This document shows, in pieces, positions 29,301 to 36,282 of a stretch of DNA of 60,429 nucleotides. Numbering within the stretch: the stretch's first letter is position 1; every line of letters begins with the position of its first letter. This stretch comes from an uncultured Ruminococcus sp. GTDB lineage: Bacteria; Bacillota; Clostridia; Oscillospirales; CAG-272. The position numbers and the translations under genes are program-made. The notes beneath the pieces were generated by a model. That model did not search any database. It was not told the DNA's origin and saw nothing but the letters and a program-made list of their open reading frames with translations. Location of the stretch: positions 1-60,429 of the forward strand of contig CACZNC010000009.1 in assembly GCA_902782445.1 (NCBI GenBank), in the 5' to 3' direction.

Positions 29301-29518
29301 CCGGGTTCCGCCGCGGTTTCGAGAACGGGCAGGCGGAACAGGGACAGCGCGAAAGGCACGCTCACCGGACAACAAAGCCGGAAGGCCACCGCCAGCCAGA
29401 GGATGTAGGAAATCTTTTTCGGCGCGCGGCGCAGGCATAGGCGGAGCAGAAGGACCGCGAGAATCACCACCGTCGCCGTAACGCTCATGCCGAGGACGAC
29501 GAGAAAAACGCGCTCCAT
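23327..29518 (-). CDS. giant BlaR1/M56-type membrane metallopeptidase with large sensor region
   Basis: The first ~430 residues are a BlaR1/MecR1-like M56 peptidase. Membrane helices lie at about 8-26, 38-60, 228-252 and 408-424, with the zinc motif HERYH at 302-306 and RCDEAVL downstream. A Pro/Glu/Ser-rich insert (about 80-222) sits between helices. After the last helix comes an extracytoplasmic region of about 1,600 residues, far longer than the ~250-residue penicillin-binding sensor of BlaR1, with no SxxK/KTG penicillin site that I can see. One part near the end resembles PdaC/DUF3298-like domains. Two bases separate it from the BlaI-type repressor, so the pair probably works as a sensor protease and repressor. 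Confidence 0.72.
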   Translation of the reverse strand: MERVFLVVLGMSVTATVVILAVLLLRLCLRRAPKKISYILWLAVAFRLCCPVSVPFALSLFRLPVLETAAEPGRIAEVLSVSDAAMQEPEVPELPIQSPEVSDESPEAAGSADAPISSPSAEPSPAANVQIAEPDNPISSADEPQSFPAGTTGTEQQSTPAVTERPPMPEVAADPVSPTPIPSVTEEPEVLSPAEPSTAPEVIAEPVLTEPAEPDHATGTAKSPAWLRVLTVVWIAGASLFLLYGIAGALVLRRMLASAVWLEDNVWQSDRMRSPFLFGLIRPRIYVPFGLEEACLSYVLDHERYHIRHRDDLVKAAAFGILAVHWFNPFVWLAFHLMSRDMEMRCDEAVLSGRRGIAKVYSMSLLSFASDRRFPVPVTPAFGEGDVETRIRHILSWKKPKLWVSVLAGILAAAAVISCATNPLKTDAAVQPEEETENEEGSPDSASSAARSLAPLPNGDWQPLTPDRQDVLLSSGKYMDSPLPGDKSSHLYNSGWWNGWIRDGDAFRTLSIALSPYAETSFRWVVSEGKDVFDDLDYRGSYAVREDGTLSATFSPYDLLRGDDDPLRSDVTYSAVLSVRFDAGHEYGTESRETVGVTVVSTDCPEFLSLVGEEIAMTGANWFRGDLDGDPADAIREMTLSDGVAALYEDAAAYEFSAEQLAYGEALTALYPSSYDEDGNPGSDPEADPSPDRAAVNVADLGDLCLCAENVGRLEGRDSDRFMLTAFRWRGKWYELDRPLYFGPYWFGLSSADDFTFFTVWAPSGQNADVSYIFLTEDGAYCFDSAEAEAGYQLRVRENGDGTAACIRTNADFLDLQEISMLYAFRNREDEPYTETGSLRYEDGRFIYTLDETLTGSGWFEEQKKNYPKSYPAETFLDMSFRDYLSDYLPKTLRDEALRAKGLFTPEEAEEIAGFLVTNMMPKAALDEGYPLNDRIARNFISLTGVMARLETFPDSLRKLWHEGDDAEGWEGMPRAHAYRIASEMFGIQPDDPRELEDSFFRYDAENDRYVVNPTGLSHGYFDYEDMSVVWDEISVAVRFRLVSYVHDPADGPEPVGLAGERIDYGEYRLIFSKTNGSDAIALPHIRLVKRGEIETGDSPEPPVGKEIRNMYPVPDFLDEEQRELYLRAMTFLPAAWGPSAYYIEDFLPRGDGEPFIDCHQYPHVTIYDPETGMDLHYLICHGRYENWADFDDAGRFLFTAELWESVTGPGKRCAEYGGKTCVMDADAGSGGYTPSLDRFELLEKTDERIVYRYTTFYLARGTFEVESAERVTVTMVKTTDGWRFASFRNGNWEPVGTQEPERVLFYATDHAEFTVRELVRHVMDESWLDGKTSYSALDAVRFADTMPLWKYPYSVAPPSEDGMSVRIDKSVCADAVHNLFGIRDFDYFAAVREAFGDDAVPSAWADGDAIVWPVGMGENTTKFDISEILTDRDEDGVVQVYAHLMNASDYPWDEADYGTVLFTFAPDFDGPCLTVEKKEPPSDALSVWLRELRAEDLLTVDGPVDPVSAEELAPLLNRLGLRDPAAGTELSDLSWYYTLEVLLPEPSGTLLLFADTDGERIGVVLNGAESSRAVYRDRELSRLLREAYRVEDKIDEEAFELWGQAVRSRAEDTVRDSLGMNGGKVYTGYEICVFAAADSFEENGARYTVWNWAPAYLTDDPDNVVWAGGMFLDADGRVCGAETETYLARMEWPSGDVTLFFDWTLYHGPDEETGKLWGREKIVRGFAEMLENLPDGPVDEVTAEPEPVFESYPYEIATALQRKEEHGDFLIDVDIKEIRTDSPHEAAINKVIRDDFMELYNGYMEQLESFYYDFFRLKIVTEFCERDGVLCVTVRAELPKTYLGPDRIANIFYNIRTDSLLTREEFAAREGIDLSSVLRELEALYPQGSDGSPFSYEIVGLRTRAAGEIGFYVDRIYRMDGEVEARETLFYRADAGTLMPSENPDTDYLVLPYFGQEQTAWDASDPFRITIFVQNAGRRSWPMDQSFYAEDESDPVGWVTFSAVWDLGAFGGDFAKMASAVLPSWQKGHTAAVGEPEFVAGSEDDALFRFRTVSIPNQVLSP

Positions 29519-29519
29519 C

Positions 29520-29882
29520 TCACTCCTCCTTGTGTTCGTCGATCAGCTTTTTCAGCCGCTCGGTCTCCTCCAGAGAGAGCTTTTTCGATCCGAGAAAGGA
29601 AACGAGGAACTCCGGCAGCGATCCCGCGAAAGTCCGCTCGATCACGCGCTCGGATTCGGCGGCCTGCACCTCTTCCCGGGATACGAGGGAAGTCACGACG
29701 GCGCCGCGGTTCAGAGCGAATCCCTTCTCGCACATCTTTTTCAGCATGGTGAAGGTGGTGGATTTCTTCCACTTCATTTCCTTTTCGGAGAGCTCCACGA
29801 GCTTCATGGACGAAACCGGCTCGTTGTCCCACACCAGTGTCATGAACCGGAATTCGCTGTCGAACAGTCTGATATCTTCCAT
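29520..29882 (-). CDS. BlaI/MecI/CopY-family transcriptional repressor
   Basis: The 120-residue protein has the winged-helix N-terminus of BlaI/MecI (about residues 5-75, with the LVWDNEPVSSMKLVE and KSTTFTMLKKMCEKG segments) and a C-terminal dimerisation part. Repressors of this family are cleaved when the partner M56 sensor is activated. It is first in the operon with the giant M56 gene. A consensus promoter lies upstream and a GGTCTGCCCAGACC palindrome sits between promoter and start. Confidence 0.88.
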   Translation of the reverse strand: MEDIRLFDSEFRFMTLVWDNEPVSSMKLVELSEKEMKWKKSTTFTMLKKMCEKGFALNRGAVVTSLVSREEVQAAESERVIERTFAGSLPEFLVSFLGSKKLSLEETERLKKLIDEHKEE

Positions 29883-29917
29883 GGATTTGATTGCTCCTCG
29901 ATCTTTTTGTCTTGGTT

Positions 29918-29931
29918 GGTCTGCCCAGACC
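29918..29931. promoter_or_regulatory. candidate operator palindrome
   Basis: GGTCTGCCCAGACC is a perfect 14-base palindrome between the promoter and the start of the BlaI-type gene. It differs from the TACA-TGTA operators of BlaI/MecI, so binding by this repressor is inferred from position. Confidence 0.45.
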
Positions 29932-29945
29932 GACCTTTATTACAG

Positions 29946-29974
29946 TTTACCACAAAAAGTCAGGCTTGTCAAGG
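29946..29974 (-). promoter_or_regulatory. promoter of the blaI-M56 operon
   Basis: On the minus strand a perfect TTGACA is followed after 17 bases by TAAACT. It is the only strong promoter for the BlaI-type gene and the M56 gene behind it. Confidence 0.75.
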
Positions 29975-30032
29975 GGGAAATAAAAATTCTTTCGTTATGA
30001 CACCTTTCTTTGACTGAGCGGTGCAGCTTTTG

Positions 30033-30842
30033 TCACACCGCCCCCTTCAGCCCCCCGCTGACTTTGTCCGCCGCGTCGCGCTTCATGTCGTCGGTCACAT
30101 GGCCGTAGACGTCCAGAGTAAACGCTACGCTGTAATGGCCTAACATGGACGAAAGCGTTTTGAAGTCCACGCCATTAGCCAATGCTATCTTACAGAATGT
30201 GTGTCGACAATCGTGGAAACGAAGCTCCGGAAGCCCGGCGCGTTTCAGAATGCGCTTGAACATCGGCAGGACGGAATCTGGATCCTGCGGGCCGCCGTTC
30301 GACGAAGGGAAGATGTACGGACTGCTGTTCCCTTCCCGCTCGTGCAGATCACGGAGGAGGTCGATCACGTCATCCCCGATGGCGACCGTGCGGTATGCGT
30401 TCTTGGTCTTGAGCGGGCCTTCCTCGATCCGTCCCTGCACGCGAATGACCTGACGGCGGATCGTGAGCGTTTTCTTGTCGTAGTCCACGTCTTCCCACTT
30501 GAGCCCGAGCAGTTCCCCACGGCGGAGCCCGGTCGAGAATTCCACATAGTAGAACTCAAACTTGCCGCTGGCCTTTGCCTCCGCGAAGAATCTCCCGAGG
30601 TCGGCGACGGGCATAGTTTTCATCTCCTGCTTCTCCCTCTTCGGGAGTTTGCACCCCGCCACGGGGTTGGTCAGGATCAAGTGCTCCGCGACCGCTTTCT
30701 CGAACGCGGAGTAGAGCATCGTGCGGATGTTTGCCACCGTTTTGACCCTGAGACCCCGCGGCTGCTTTTTGGATTCCTTCCGCTCGATCCGGCCGTCTTT
30801 CAGGAGGAGTCGGACACATCTTTGATTCCTCTCTATCCACAT
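30033..30842 (-). pseudogene. tyrosine integrase fragment, N-terminus missing
   Basis: The frame matches the C-terminal two thirds of the integrases at 33798 and 58743, starting at the segment GRIERKESK. It keeps the catalytic STGLRRGELLGLKWEDV, HDCRHTF and DVYGHVT motifs. About 130 N-terminal residues, which carry the arm-binding and part of the core-binding domains, are absent. The first ~15 codons of the open frame are unrelated. It is the remains of an earlier element or of a duplicated integrase, and its 3' flank repeats that of the intact gene at 33798. Confidence 0.82.
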
Positions 30843-31081
30843 GTTTCTCTGGTATATTTTGTCAAACTTAAGTCAGCGGGATTGACAAGCTCCATCAGAC
30901 GTGCTATATTGATGTTGACAAGGCGCGAGAAGTGGGCAACGCCGTTCCGGTAGCTCCCCTGCATAGAGACCCCTGTCAATGAAACAGCAGAGAGTCGTAG
31001 GCAGCGCCAAATCTTTGGTAGCTCCTTAACTTCCAGACTCCTTCTTTTTCTATTTCTATAGCGTTTTTTGATTGCAGCATC
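30843..31081. other. gap without a recognised gene
   Basis: No gene is recognised here. A rightward promoter-like sequence is present, TTGACA at 30882 and TATATT at 30905 with 17 bases between. What it would transcribe is not clear. Confidence 0.35.
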
Positions 31082-31110
31082 TTGCACTGTTTTTAATTTT
31101 CTGCTATACT
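31082..31110 (+). promoter_or_regulatory. promoter before DUF3791/DUF3990/AAA genes
   Basis: TTGCAC (31082-31087) and TATACT (31105-31110) are 17 bases apart. It leaves a leader of about 150 bases before the DUF3791 start and may serve the whole row of genes up to 33565. Confidence 0.6.
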
Positions 31111-31267
31111 GATATGGGAACGCCGCTGCTGCGATTTCAGTGTGGTTCCCTGTATCGGTTCCGATAAGGAATCGCCGTCTGCTTTTCAGAATTCACATTT
31201 TGTGTCTTGCTTTCCGTCTGCGGAATGGTTATACTGTTTGTGAGGATTCATCCGGGAGGTGATCGCG

Positions 31268-31484
31268 TTGAGCCAAAGACAAATCAGCATCGCAGACATG
31301 CAGTGCTGGGTTTTTCATCATGCACAGCGAAAATGGAACCTCGCGCCCGCCGAGTGCGCCGTTCTGTTCCGCCGGTTCGATCTTCTCGGATATATCTCAG
31401 AGTGTTACGATCTGCTTCACGTAAGCAGTTATCAGTGTGCGCTAAAGGATATTGAAGACCTTCTGCGCAGCAAGGGGGGGCTGT
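31268..31484 (+). pseudogene. DUF3791-domain protein, end probably frameshifted
   Basis: The segment ISIADMQCWVFHHAQR to LKDIEDLLRSKG is a DUF3791 domain (about 70 residues), of unknown function and often encoded just before a DUF3990 gene. The TTG at 31268, seven bases after GGAGG, is the likely start. Its frame runs on through the next gene, but a one-base change in the 7-G run at 31474-31480 would give a TGA overlapping the DUF3990 ATG, the normal arrangement. So a slip in the G run, or a sequencing error there, is likely. Confidence 0.55.
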
Positions 31485-31809
31485 ATGATCCGCCTTCCTG
31501 CAGACGGTGTTCTGTACCACGGGAGCTATACAAAGATTTCAAGCATCGACCTTTCCCGCTGCCGTCCCGGTCTCGATTTCTTAAAAGGTTTTTACCTGAC
31601 GTCCTCGTACAGTCAGGCACTCTCGTACGTTTTCTGCCGCCGTTCGCAAAGCACAGCGGAGAGGATGGATCCACGAAGCGTTTCCCGTGCGGGACGGACA
31701 GGTTTCCGTCTTTGCCTAGTCACCGGATCCGAACCTGTTTATCCACATCTTTGACGACGCGGATGAGGAGTGGCTTCATTTTACAGCCATGCATGACGAA
31801 AGGAATTGA
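31485..31809 (+). pseudogene. DUF3990-domain protein, frameshift plus internal stop
   Basis: The start at 31485 encodes VLYHGSYTKISSIDLS and GFYLTSSYSQALSYV, typical of DUF3990. The reading then moves by one base near 31625-31636, where the next frame continues VRKAQRRGWIHEAFPVRDGQ. It meets a TAG at 31717-31719 and ends with DDADEEWLHFTAMHDERN. Two lesions make it a pseudogene. DUF3990 proteins resemble ADP-ribosyltransferase-fold effectors, a role not shown here. The stop lies two bases before the AAA ATPase gene. Confidence 0.7.
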
Positions 31810-31811
31810 AG

Positions 31812-32894
31812 ATGGTTAATAAATTAATAATTGAGAATTTTAGAGGATTCCAACATATTGATATGAACGATTTGACGAGAGTCGCTCTCGTATCTGGAAG
31901 AAACAATATCGGAAAGAGTTCTTTATTGGAAAGTCTGTTTCTCATGATGGATCATGCTGCAGCAGATTCTTTTGGTAAACTGTCCTCTTTTCGCAATTCA
32001 TTCGTTACTGGGTCAACAACCCTTTGGGGGCCATTGTTCTTAAACATGGATACCAGTAAACACATTCATATTAGAGTTATGGATGAATCGAAATGGGCGC
32101 GTTTGGAATATTGGAAGGACGAGAATTATCTGCCTCAAAGTGTAAATGGAATATCTGAGGATACTTTGGTTCAATTCAGGACAGCACTAAAAAATGATTA
32201 TGCACTCTCTTTTAGTTATAAAGAAGGTGACCGTGATAAAATTATAGAGAATTATCACGAACTTGGTCATTTTTCCCTGAATAATGCGGGCAGTATCATG
32301 CGGGAAATCTCGACGAATCTATCTGGAAATGAAGTTAAAACACAAATTCCAACACAATACTTTAATTCTGTTTATTCTCGCTCAACGGACAATCTGTTAA
32401 GCAGTATTGGAAGATATGAACTGGAGGGCAAAAAAAATGAAATCATTGATATTGTCAAAGAACTCGACCCGTCGATAGAGGACATTATCACCGTAGCCCC
32501 GCAAGGCGTGCCACAATTATACATTAAGATGGGAGGAAAAACAATACCGCTACAATATTCCGGTGATGGAACCATTAAATTATTAAATATGAGTGTTGCA
32601 ATATTAGAAAGGAAAAATGGCCTTGTGCTGATAGACGAATTGGAAACCGGTTTTCACTATTCGATGTATGGCAAGCTGTGGAACATCATTGAAAAAATCA
32701 GTAAAAAGTCAAATTGCCAAGTTATTGCGACTACACATAGTTATGAACTAATTTCTGCTGTTGGTGAAAACTTTGATGACAAGGATGCATTCTCCTACTA
32801 TCGTATGGGGCGTAGAAACGACGGAGTTACTTTGTTCCGTTATGACTTTGACCTCCTTGATCATGCTTTAGCATCGGATATGGAGGTTCGATAA
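31812..32894 (+). CDS. AAA ATPase of the OLD/AAA_15 type (putative anti-phage component)
   Basis: The 360-residue ATPase has Walker A at about residues 28-37 (SGRNNIGKSS), an ABC-like signature region (YSGDG at 249-253) and Walker B at 271-278 (LVLIDELE), followed by TTHSYEL. This is the layout of OLD-family and AAA_15 ATPases. There is no TOPRIM domain in the same chain; a TOPRIM-like DUF3226 protein is encoded by the next gene, whose start overlaps this stop by one base. Split ATPase/TOPRIM pairs are known in anti-phage systems such as PARIS. The DNA is AT-rich against its neighbours, a sign of transfer. The defence role is inferred. Confidence 0.75.
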   Translation: MVNKLIIENFRGFQHIDMNDLTRVALVSGRNNIGKSSLLESLFLMMDHAAADSFGKLSSFRNSFVTGSTTLWGPLFLNMDTSKHIHIRVMDESKWARLEYWKDENYLPQSVNGISEDTLVQFRTALKNDYALSFSYKEGDRDKIIENYHELGHFSLNNAGSIMREISTNLSGNEVKTQIPTQYFNSVYSRSTDNLLSSIGRYELEGKKNEIIDIVKELDPSIEDIITVAPQGVPQLYIKMGGKTIPLQYSGDGTIKLLNMSVAILERKNGLVLIDELETGFHYSMYGKLWNIIEKISKKSNCQVIATTHSYELISAVGENFDDKDAFSYYRMGRRNDGVTLFRYDFDLLDHALASDMEVR

Positions 32895-33565
32895 TGCGGA
32901 CGCCGAATGAAGCAACAACAAAAACCCTGGAAAAGCCTTTTGTTATTTTGTGTGAAGGTACTGATGACAAGAATTTCTTGGATTGTTATTTTTCGTATTT
33001 AAGAGATAATTCCGATCCAAGATTCAAAGACAATATTCAAGTCAATCGTTTTGATGGGGCTGAAAAACTATCTGATTCTTTAGCAACCATGAAGAACACT
33101 GAGGGATATGAGAATGTTAAGAGAATACTGGTAATACGTGATGCAGACACGAATATCAATGCAGCAATTAGGAAAGTTGAAAGTGCATTTAGACACAACG
33201 CTCTTCCTGTTCCTACAGTTTGTAACCAATGGGCTGGAGACACTCCGCCCAATACAGCATACACCTTAATGCCCGCTTGCGATGTTTCTTCGAAAACCGG
33301 GGCACTTGAAGATTTGTGTTGGGACATACTGATTCGCGATGATTTAATCAGTTTTAAGCACGATGTTCAATCATTTATTGATGAAATTAAGTCGAAATAC
33401 AACAGCATAGGCTCACACGAGCACAAAAGTCGCATACATACATATTTCTCTGTTAACAAAGAATTTGTTTCAATGAAAATAGGAGAAGCCGCACGAGCTG
33501 GGGCTTTCAACTGGGAACACGAAAAGCTTGAACCTCTGAAAAAGCTGATCGAAACAGGGTTATAA
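32894..33565 (+). CDS. DUF3226 TOPRIM-like protein, partner of the AAA ATPase
   Basis: The 223-residue protein has the TOPRIM pattern of an acidic strand end at E21 (VILCEGTDD) and a DxD at 83-85 (LVIRDAD). It corresponds to DUF3226. TOPRIM domains of this kind act as nucleases in OLD-type systems. It overlaps the ATPase gene by one base and shares its low GC, so the two moved together. Its length and family differ from the DUF4435 AriB protein of PARIS, so this may be a different type of two-gene system. Confidence 0.72.
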   Translation: MRTPNEATTKTLEKPFVILCEGTDDKNFLDCYFSYLRDNSDPRFKDNIQVNRFDGAEKLSDSLATMKNTEGYENVKRILVIRDADTNINAAIRKVESAFRHNALPVPTVCNQWAGDTPPNTAYTLMPACDVSSKTGALEDLCWDILIRDDLISFKHDVQSFIDEIKSKYNSIGSHEHKSRIHTYFSVNKEFVSMKIGEAARAGAFNWEHEKLEPLKKLIETGL

Positions 33566-33752
33566 TCTCTAGCATTTAGATCGCGAATGCTATCATCGGC
33601 GAAGCAGAAACCTTTATTTCTACAATGGCGCGACTGGAAGAAAAGATCAAGAATAATATGGATAACAAAATTAATATTATTTCAGAATGATGATAATTAA
33701 TATGAATGAAAAGGGGCTCTGAAAAAATGTGAGGTAATCCCTTTCTTTGCCT

Positions 33753-33777
33753 GAGCGGTGCAATTTCTGCACCGCTC
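33753..33777 (+). terminator. hairpin between the AAA operon and the integrase
   Basis: A perfect 10-bp stem GAGCGGTGCA/TGCACCGCTC with a 5-base loop is followed on the + strand by AATCTCTTTTT. It ends the ATPase/DUF3226 operon. Related sequences occur at about 30012, 49187 and, more diverged, 22340. Confidence 0.7.
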
Positions 33778-33797
33778 AATCTCTTTTTCGCCATTCC

Positions 33798-34952
33798 TTA
33801 CACCGCCCCCTTCAGCACTCCGCTGACCTTGTCCGCCGCGTCGCGCTTCATGTCGTCGGTCACGTGGCCGTAGACGTCGAGAGTAAACGCTACGCTGTAA
33901 TGGCCTAACATGGACGAAAGCGTCTTAAAATCTACGCCGTTTGCCAGCGCGATCTTGCAAAAAGTGTGTCGACAATCGTGGAAACGAAGCTTCTGAAGCC
34001 CTGCCCGTTTTAGGATCCGCTTGAACATCGGCAGGACGGAATCTGGATCCTGCGGGCCGCCGTTCGGCGACGGGAATATATATGGACTGCTGTTCCCTTC
34101 CCGCTCGTGCAGATCCCGGAGCAGGTCGATCACATCGTCGCCGATAACGACCGTCCGGTATGCGTTCTTGGTCTTGAGCGGGCCCTCCTCGATGTGTCCC
34201 TGTACGCGGATCACCTGACGGCGGATCGTCAGCGTTTTCTTTTCGTAATCGACATCCTCCCATTTTAGACCGAGCAGTTCTCCGCGGCGGAGGCCCGTCG
34301 AGAATTCTACATAGTAGAACTCGAACTTACCGCTTGCCTTTGCCTCTGCGAAAAACTGACCGAGATCGGCGACGGGCATGGTCTTCATCTCCTGCTTCTC
34401 TCGCTTCGGCAGCTTGCATCCGGCAACGGGATTTGTCAGGATGAGATGCTCCGCGACCGCTTTCTCGAACGCGGAGTAGAGCATCGTGCGGATATTCGAC
34501 ACCGTTTTCACGCTCAATCCTTTCGGTTTGTTCTTCGATTCCTTCCGCTCGATCCGCCCGTCGGTCAGCAGACGGTTGAAGAACTTCTGGAGATCCAGCG
34601 TCGTGACCTTGCTCATGGTCAAACTGCCGATGCCCGGATTGACATGGAGGCGAATGTTGCCCTCATAGGTTTCGTAGGTGGAAGCCCGCATGTTCGGCTT
34701 CTCGAAGTTCTCGAGCCATGTGTCCATCCAATCCGCCACACACATTTTGTCGGAGACGACCACGTCGATCTTCTGCACCTCCGCAAGCTTGACGGCCAGT
34801 TTTTCCTTGACCTCCGCCTGCGTCTTGCCGAGGACATTCTTGAAAATCTGTTTGCCCGTGACGGGATCGTGACCTGCGGTGTACCTCGCCTCCCAGCGGC
34901 CGTCCGACCGTTTGCGGATATTGCCTTCGCCGTTCGCGCGTTTCTTTGCCAT
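33798..34952 (-). CDS. tyrosine recombinase/integrase of element 1
   Basis: This 384-residue integrase is of the Tn916 Int-like/phage type. It has an AP2-like arm-binding N-terminus (GEGNIRKRSDGRWEARYTAG), a SAM-like core-binding domain and a catalytic domain with Arg in STGLRRGEL, HDCRHTF and the Tyr nucleophile in DVYGHVT. I chose the ATG at 34952, with AAAGGACGG upstream; a longer frame to 34994 adds 14 unlikely residues. It probably acts at the tRNA-fMet repeats. It is about 85-90 percent identical by eye to the integrase at 58743. Confidence 0.92.
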   Translation of the reverse strand: MAKKRANGEGNIRKRSDGRWEARYTAGHDPVTGKQIFKNVLGKTQAEVKEKLAVKLAEVQKIDVVVSDKMCVADWMDTWLENFEKPNMRASTYETYEGNIRLHVNPGIGSLTMSKVTTLDLQKFFNRLLTDGRIERKESKNKPKGLSVKTVSNIRTMLYSAFEKAVAEHLILTNPVAGCKLPKREKQEMKTMPVADLGQFFAEAKASGKFEFYYVEFSTGLRRGELLGLKWEDVDYEKKTLTIRRQVIRVQGHIEEGPLKTKNAYRTVVIGDDVIDLLRDLHEREGNSSPYIFPSPNGGPQDPDSVLPMFKRILKRAGLQKLRFHDCRHTFCKIALANGVDFKTLSSMLGHYSVAFTLDVYGHVTDDMKRDAADKVSGVLKGAV

Positions 34953-34989
34953 GTTTGTTACCGTCCTTTCGTACTTTTTGCCATCACAC

Positions 34990-35018
34990 AACATACCACA
35001 ACCATGTCCGGAAGTCCA
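34990..35018 (-). promoter_or_regulatory. integrase 1 promoter module
   Basis: On the minus strand TGGACT (35018-35013) and TATGTT (34995-34990) are 17 bases apart. The same module, with TTCCGG in the spacer, precedes the integrase at 59897 and the DUF6809 gene at 41654. Confidence 0.6.
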
Positions 35019-35135
35019 GCCGTCTGTGGGCAGCGGCGAAACTTTATCATTCCAGACACATTTTCGGCTGCGGCATATTGCGTTTTGGCATTGTTCTGAT
35101 ATACTGATAGTGGGCTTTCTGTTCTATAGACTATC

Positions 35136-35158
35136 GACCCTCATTTGAAATGAGGGTC
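35136..35158. repeat. inverted repeat beyond the relaxase gene
   Basis: GACCCTCATTT and its complement form a near-perfect hairpin around a single G (35136-35158). The half-site GACCCTCATTTGAA recurs at 60036, in the matching place of element 2. It has no T tail on the minus strand, so it is not a clear terminator. Confidence 0.55.
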
Positions 35159-35160
35159 AT

Positions 35161-36282
35161 TCACATCGTCAGATTGACCGCGTGATCCTTCGCCCACTGC
35201 TCTCGGCGCAGTTTGGAATCGACCGGGACGCGATCCACCCGAGGCTCGTCCGGGACGGTATCGCAGAGCATCTGGCCGACGTTGACGAGCAGATCGCCGA
35301 CCTCGCGCTCGACGGACGCGTAGGAATCTTGCGCTTCCGATTCTGACATATCAGAATAGCTTGCCACTTTGACAACCATGTTGCGGATGGATTTGAACTC
35401 CCGGTTCTCCTCCAGCGGGATCTTCTCCGGCACCGCGTCGGTGTAGAGCCTAACCGTGGAGCACTTGTACTCGTACCACTTGTCATACAGCTCCGCGATC
35501 TCCGGCGTCTCCGCGATCATCCGCACGATCTCATTGACCGTCTTTTTCGTCTCGGAGTTGAGGTATCCATACACCTTTTTGCCTTTGTGCTGACGCAGTT
35601 CCTTCCGCAGCTGCTGAAACATGAAGACCAGAAGGTTCTTATCATTCATCGACCATGCTTCACTCAGCAAGGATTCCATCTCCGAGCGGAACGTTGCCTT
35701 GAGCTCGTCGCGCACGACCGTCTGCTCGCGGTACACGCTCATCATGTCCTGCCGGAAAATGTCCTGCGCCATGAACCGTTTGATGTTGGCGATTCCCTTC
35801 TTCGAGAGATATGCCTCTGTCGGATTCTTCGACCATACCATCATGTGAACGTGCGGGTGTGTCGGGTGCTGATGGAAGGCGGCGTACCACCTCAGGTTTG
35901 CCGGATCGATCCCCATCTCCCGCGCGATGTCGTTGCGATGCGAGCGCAGGAGGTTCATCCATTCCACCGCACGGTTGTAGCCGAGACGCTCCGCGTCCTC
36001 GCGTGTCAGCGAGAAGATATGACACCACACATTGCCGGGATGCGTGTCCACCTCCTTCATGATCGCCGCCATGTTGATCCTCTCGCCCTCGTCCGTGAAC
36101 ATCCCGTTCGAGCCGCGACGGTCGTTGATGTAGTCCGCCATACCGGAGCGGGAGCCGGACCGGAGTATTTCAACACCTTCACGCGTTGCGATGTAGTTCG
36201 CCAGACCGCCGCGCGTACCTCCCTTCTTGGTTTTACTCCCCGGTTTGTAGTACGGAGATTTCAGAATCAATCCAGCCATCAT
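35161..36282 (-). CDS. MobP3-family relaxase
   Basis: Relaxases nick the transfer origin and lead DNA into the recipient. The protein (373 residues) has an N-terminal segment with LANYIATREG, where Y is the probable nicking tyrosine. The metal-binding three-histidine motif is HPHVHMMVWS, at about residue 145. These match the MobP3 class of relaxases in Clostridia mobilizable elements. Start and stop overlap with the upstream accessory gene (ATGATG), preceded by GAGGAGG. No coupling protein or secretion genes are present in the window. Confidence 0.85.
   Translation of the reverse strand: MMAGLILKSPYYKPGSKTKKGGTRGGLANYIATREGVEILRSGSRSGMADYINDRRGSNGMFTDEGERINMAAIMKEVDTHPGNVWCHIFSLTREDAERLGYNRAVEWMNLLRSHRNDIAREMGIDPANLRWYAAFHQHPTHPHVHMMVWSKNPTEAYLSKKGIANIKRFMAQDIFRQDMMSVYREQTVVRDELKATFRSEMESLLSEAWSMNDKNLLVFMFQQLRKELRQHKGKKVYGYLNSETKKTVNEIVRMIAETPEIAELYDKWYEYKCSTVRLYTDAVPEKIPLEENREFKSIRNMVVKVASYSDMSESEAQDSYASVEREVGDLLVNVGQMLCDTVPDEPRVDRVPVDSKLRREQWAKDHAVNLTM

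Noticed and set aside
22451..29882. Beta-lactam resistance locus.
   Set aside because: A BlaI-type repressor and M56 protease are present, but there is no beta-lactamase or PBP2a gene and no penicillin-binding motif in the sensor region.
31268..31819. A single gene of about 180 codons.
   Set aside because: Only the first ~70 codons match a family (DUF3791). The rest runs through the DUF3990 gene in the wrong frame.
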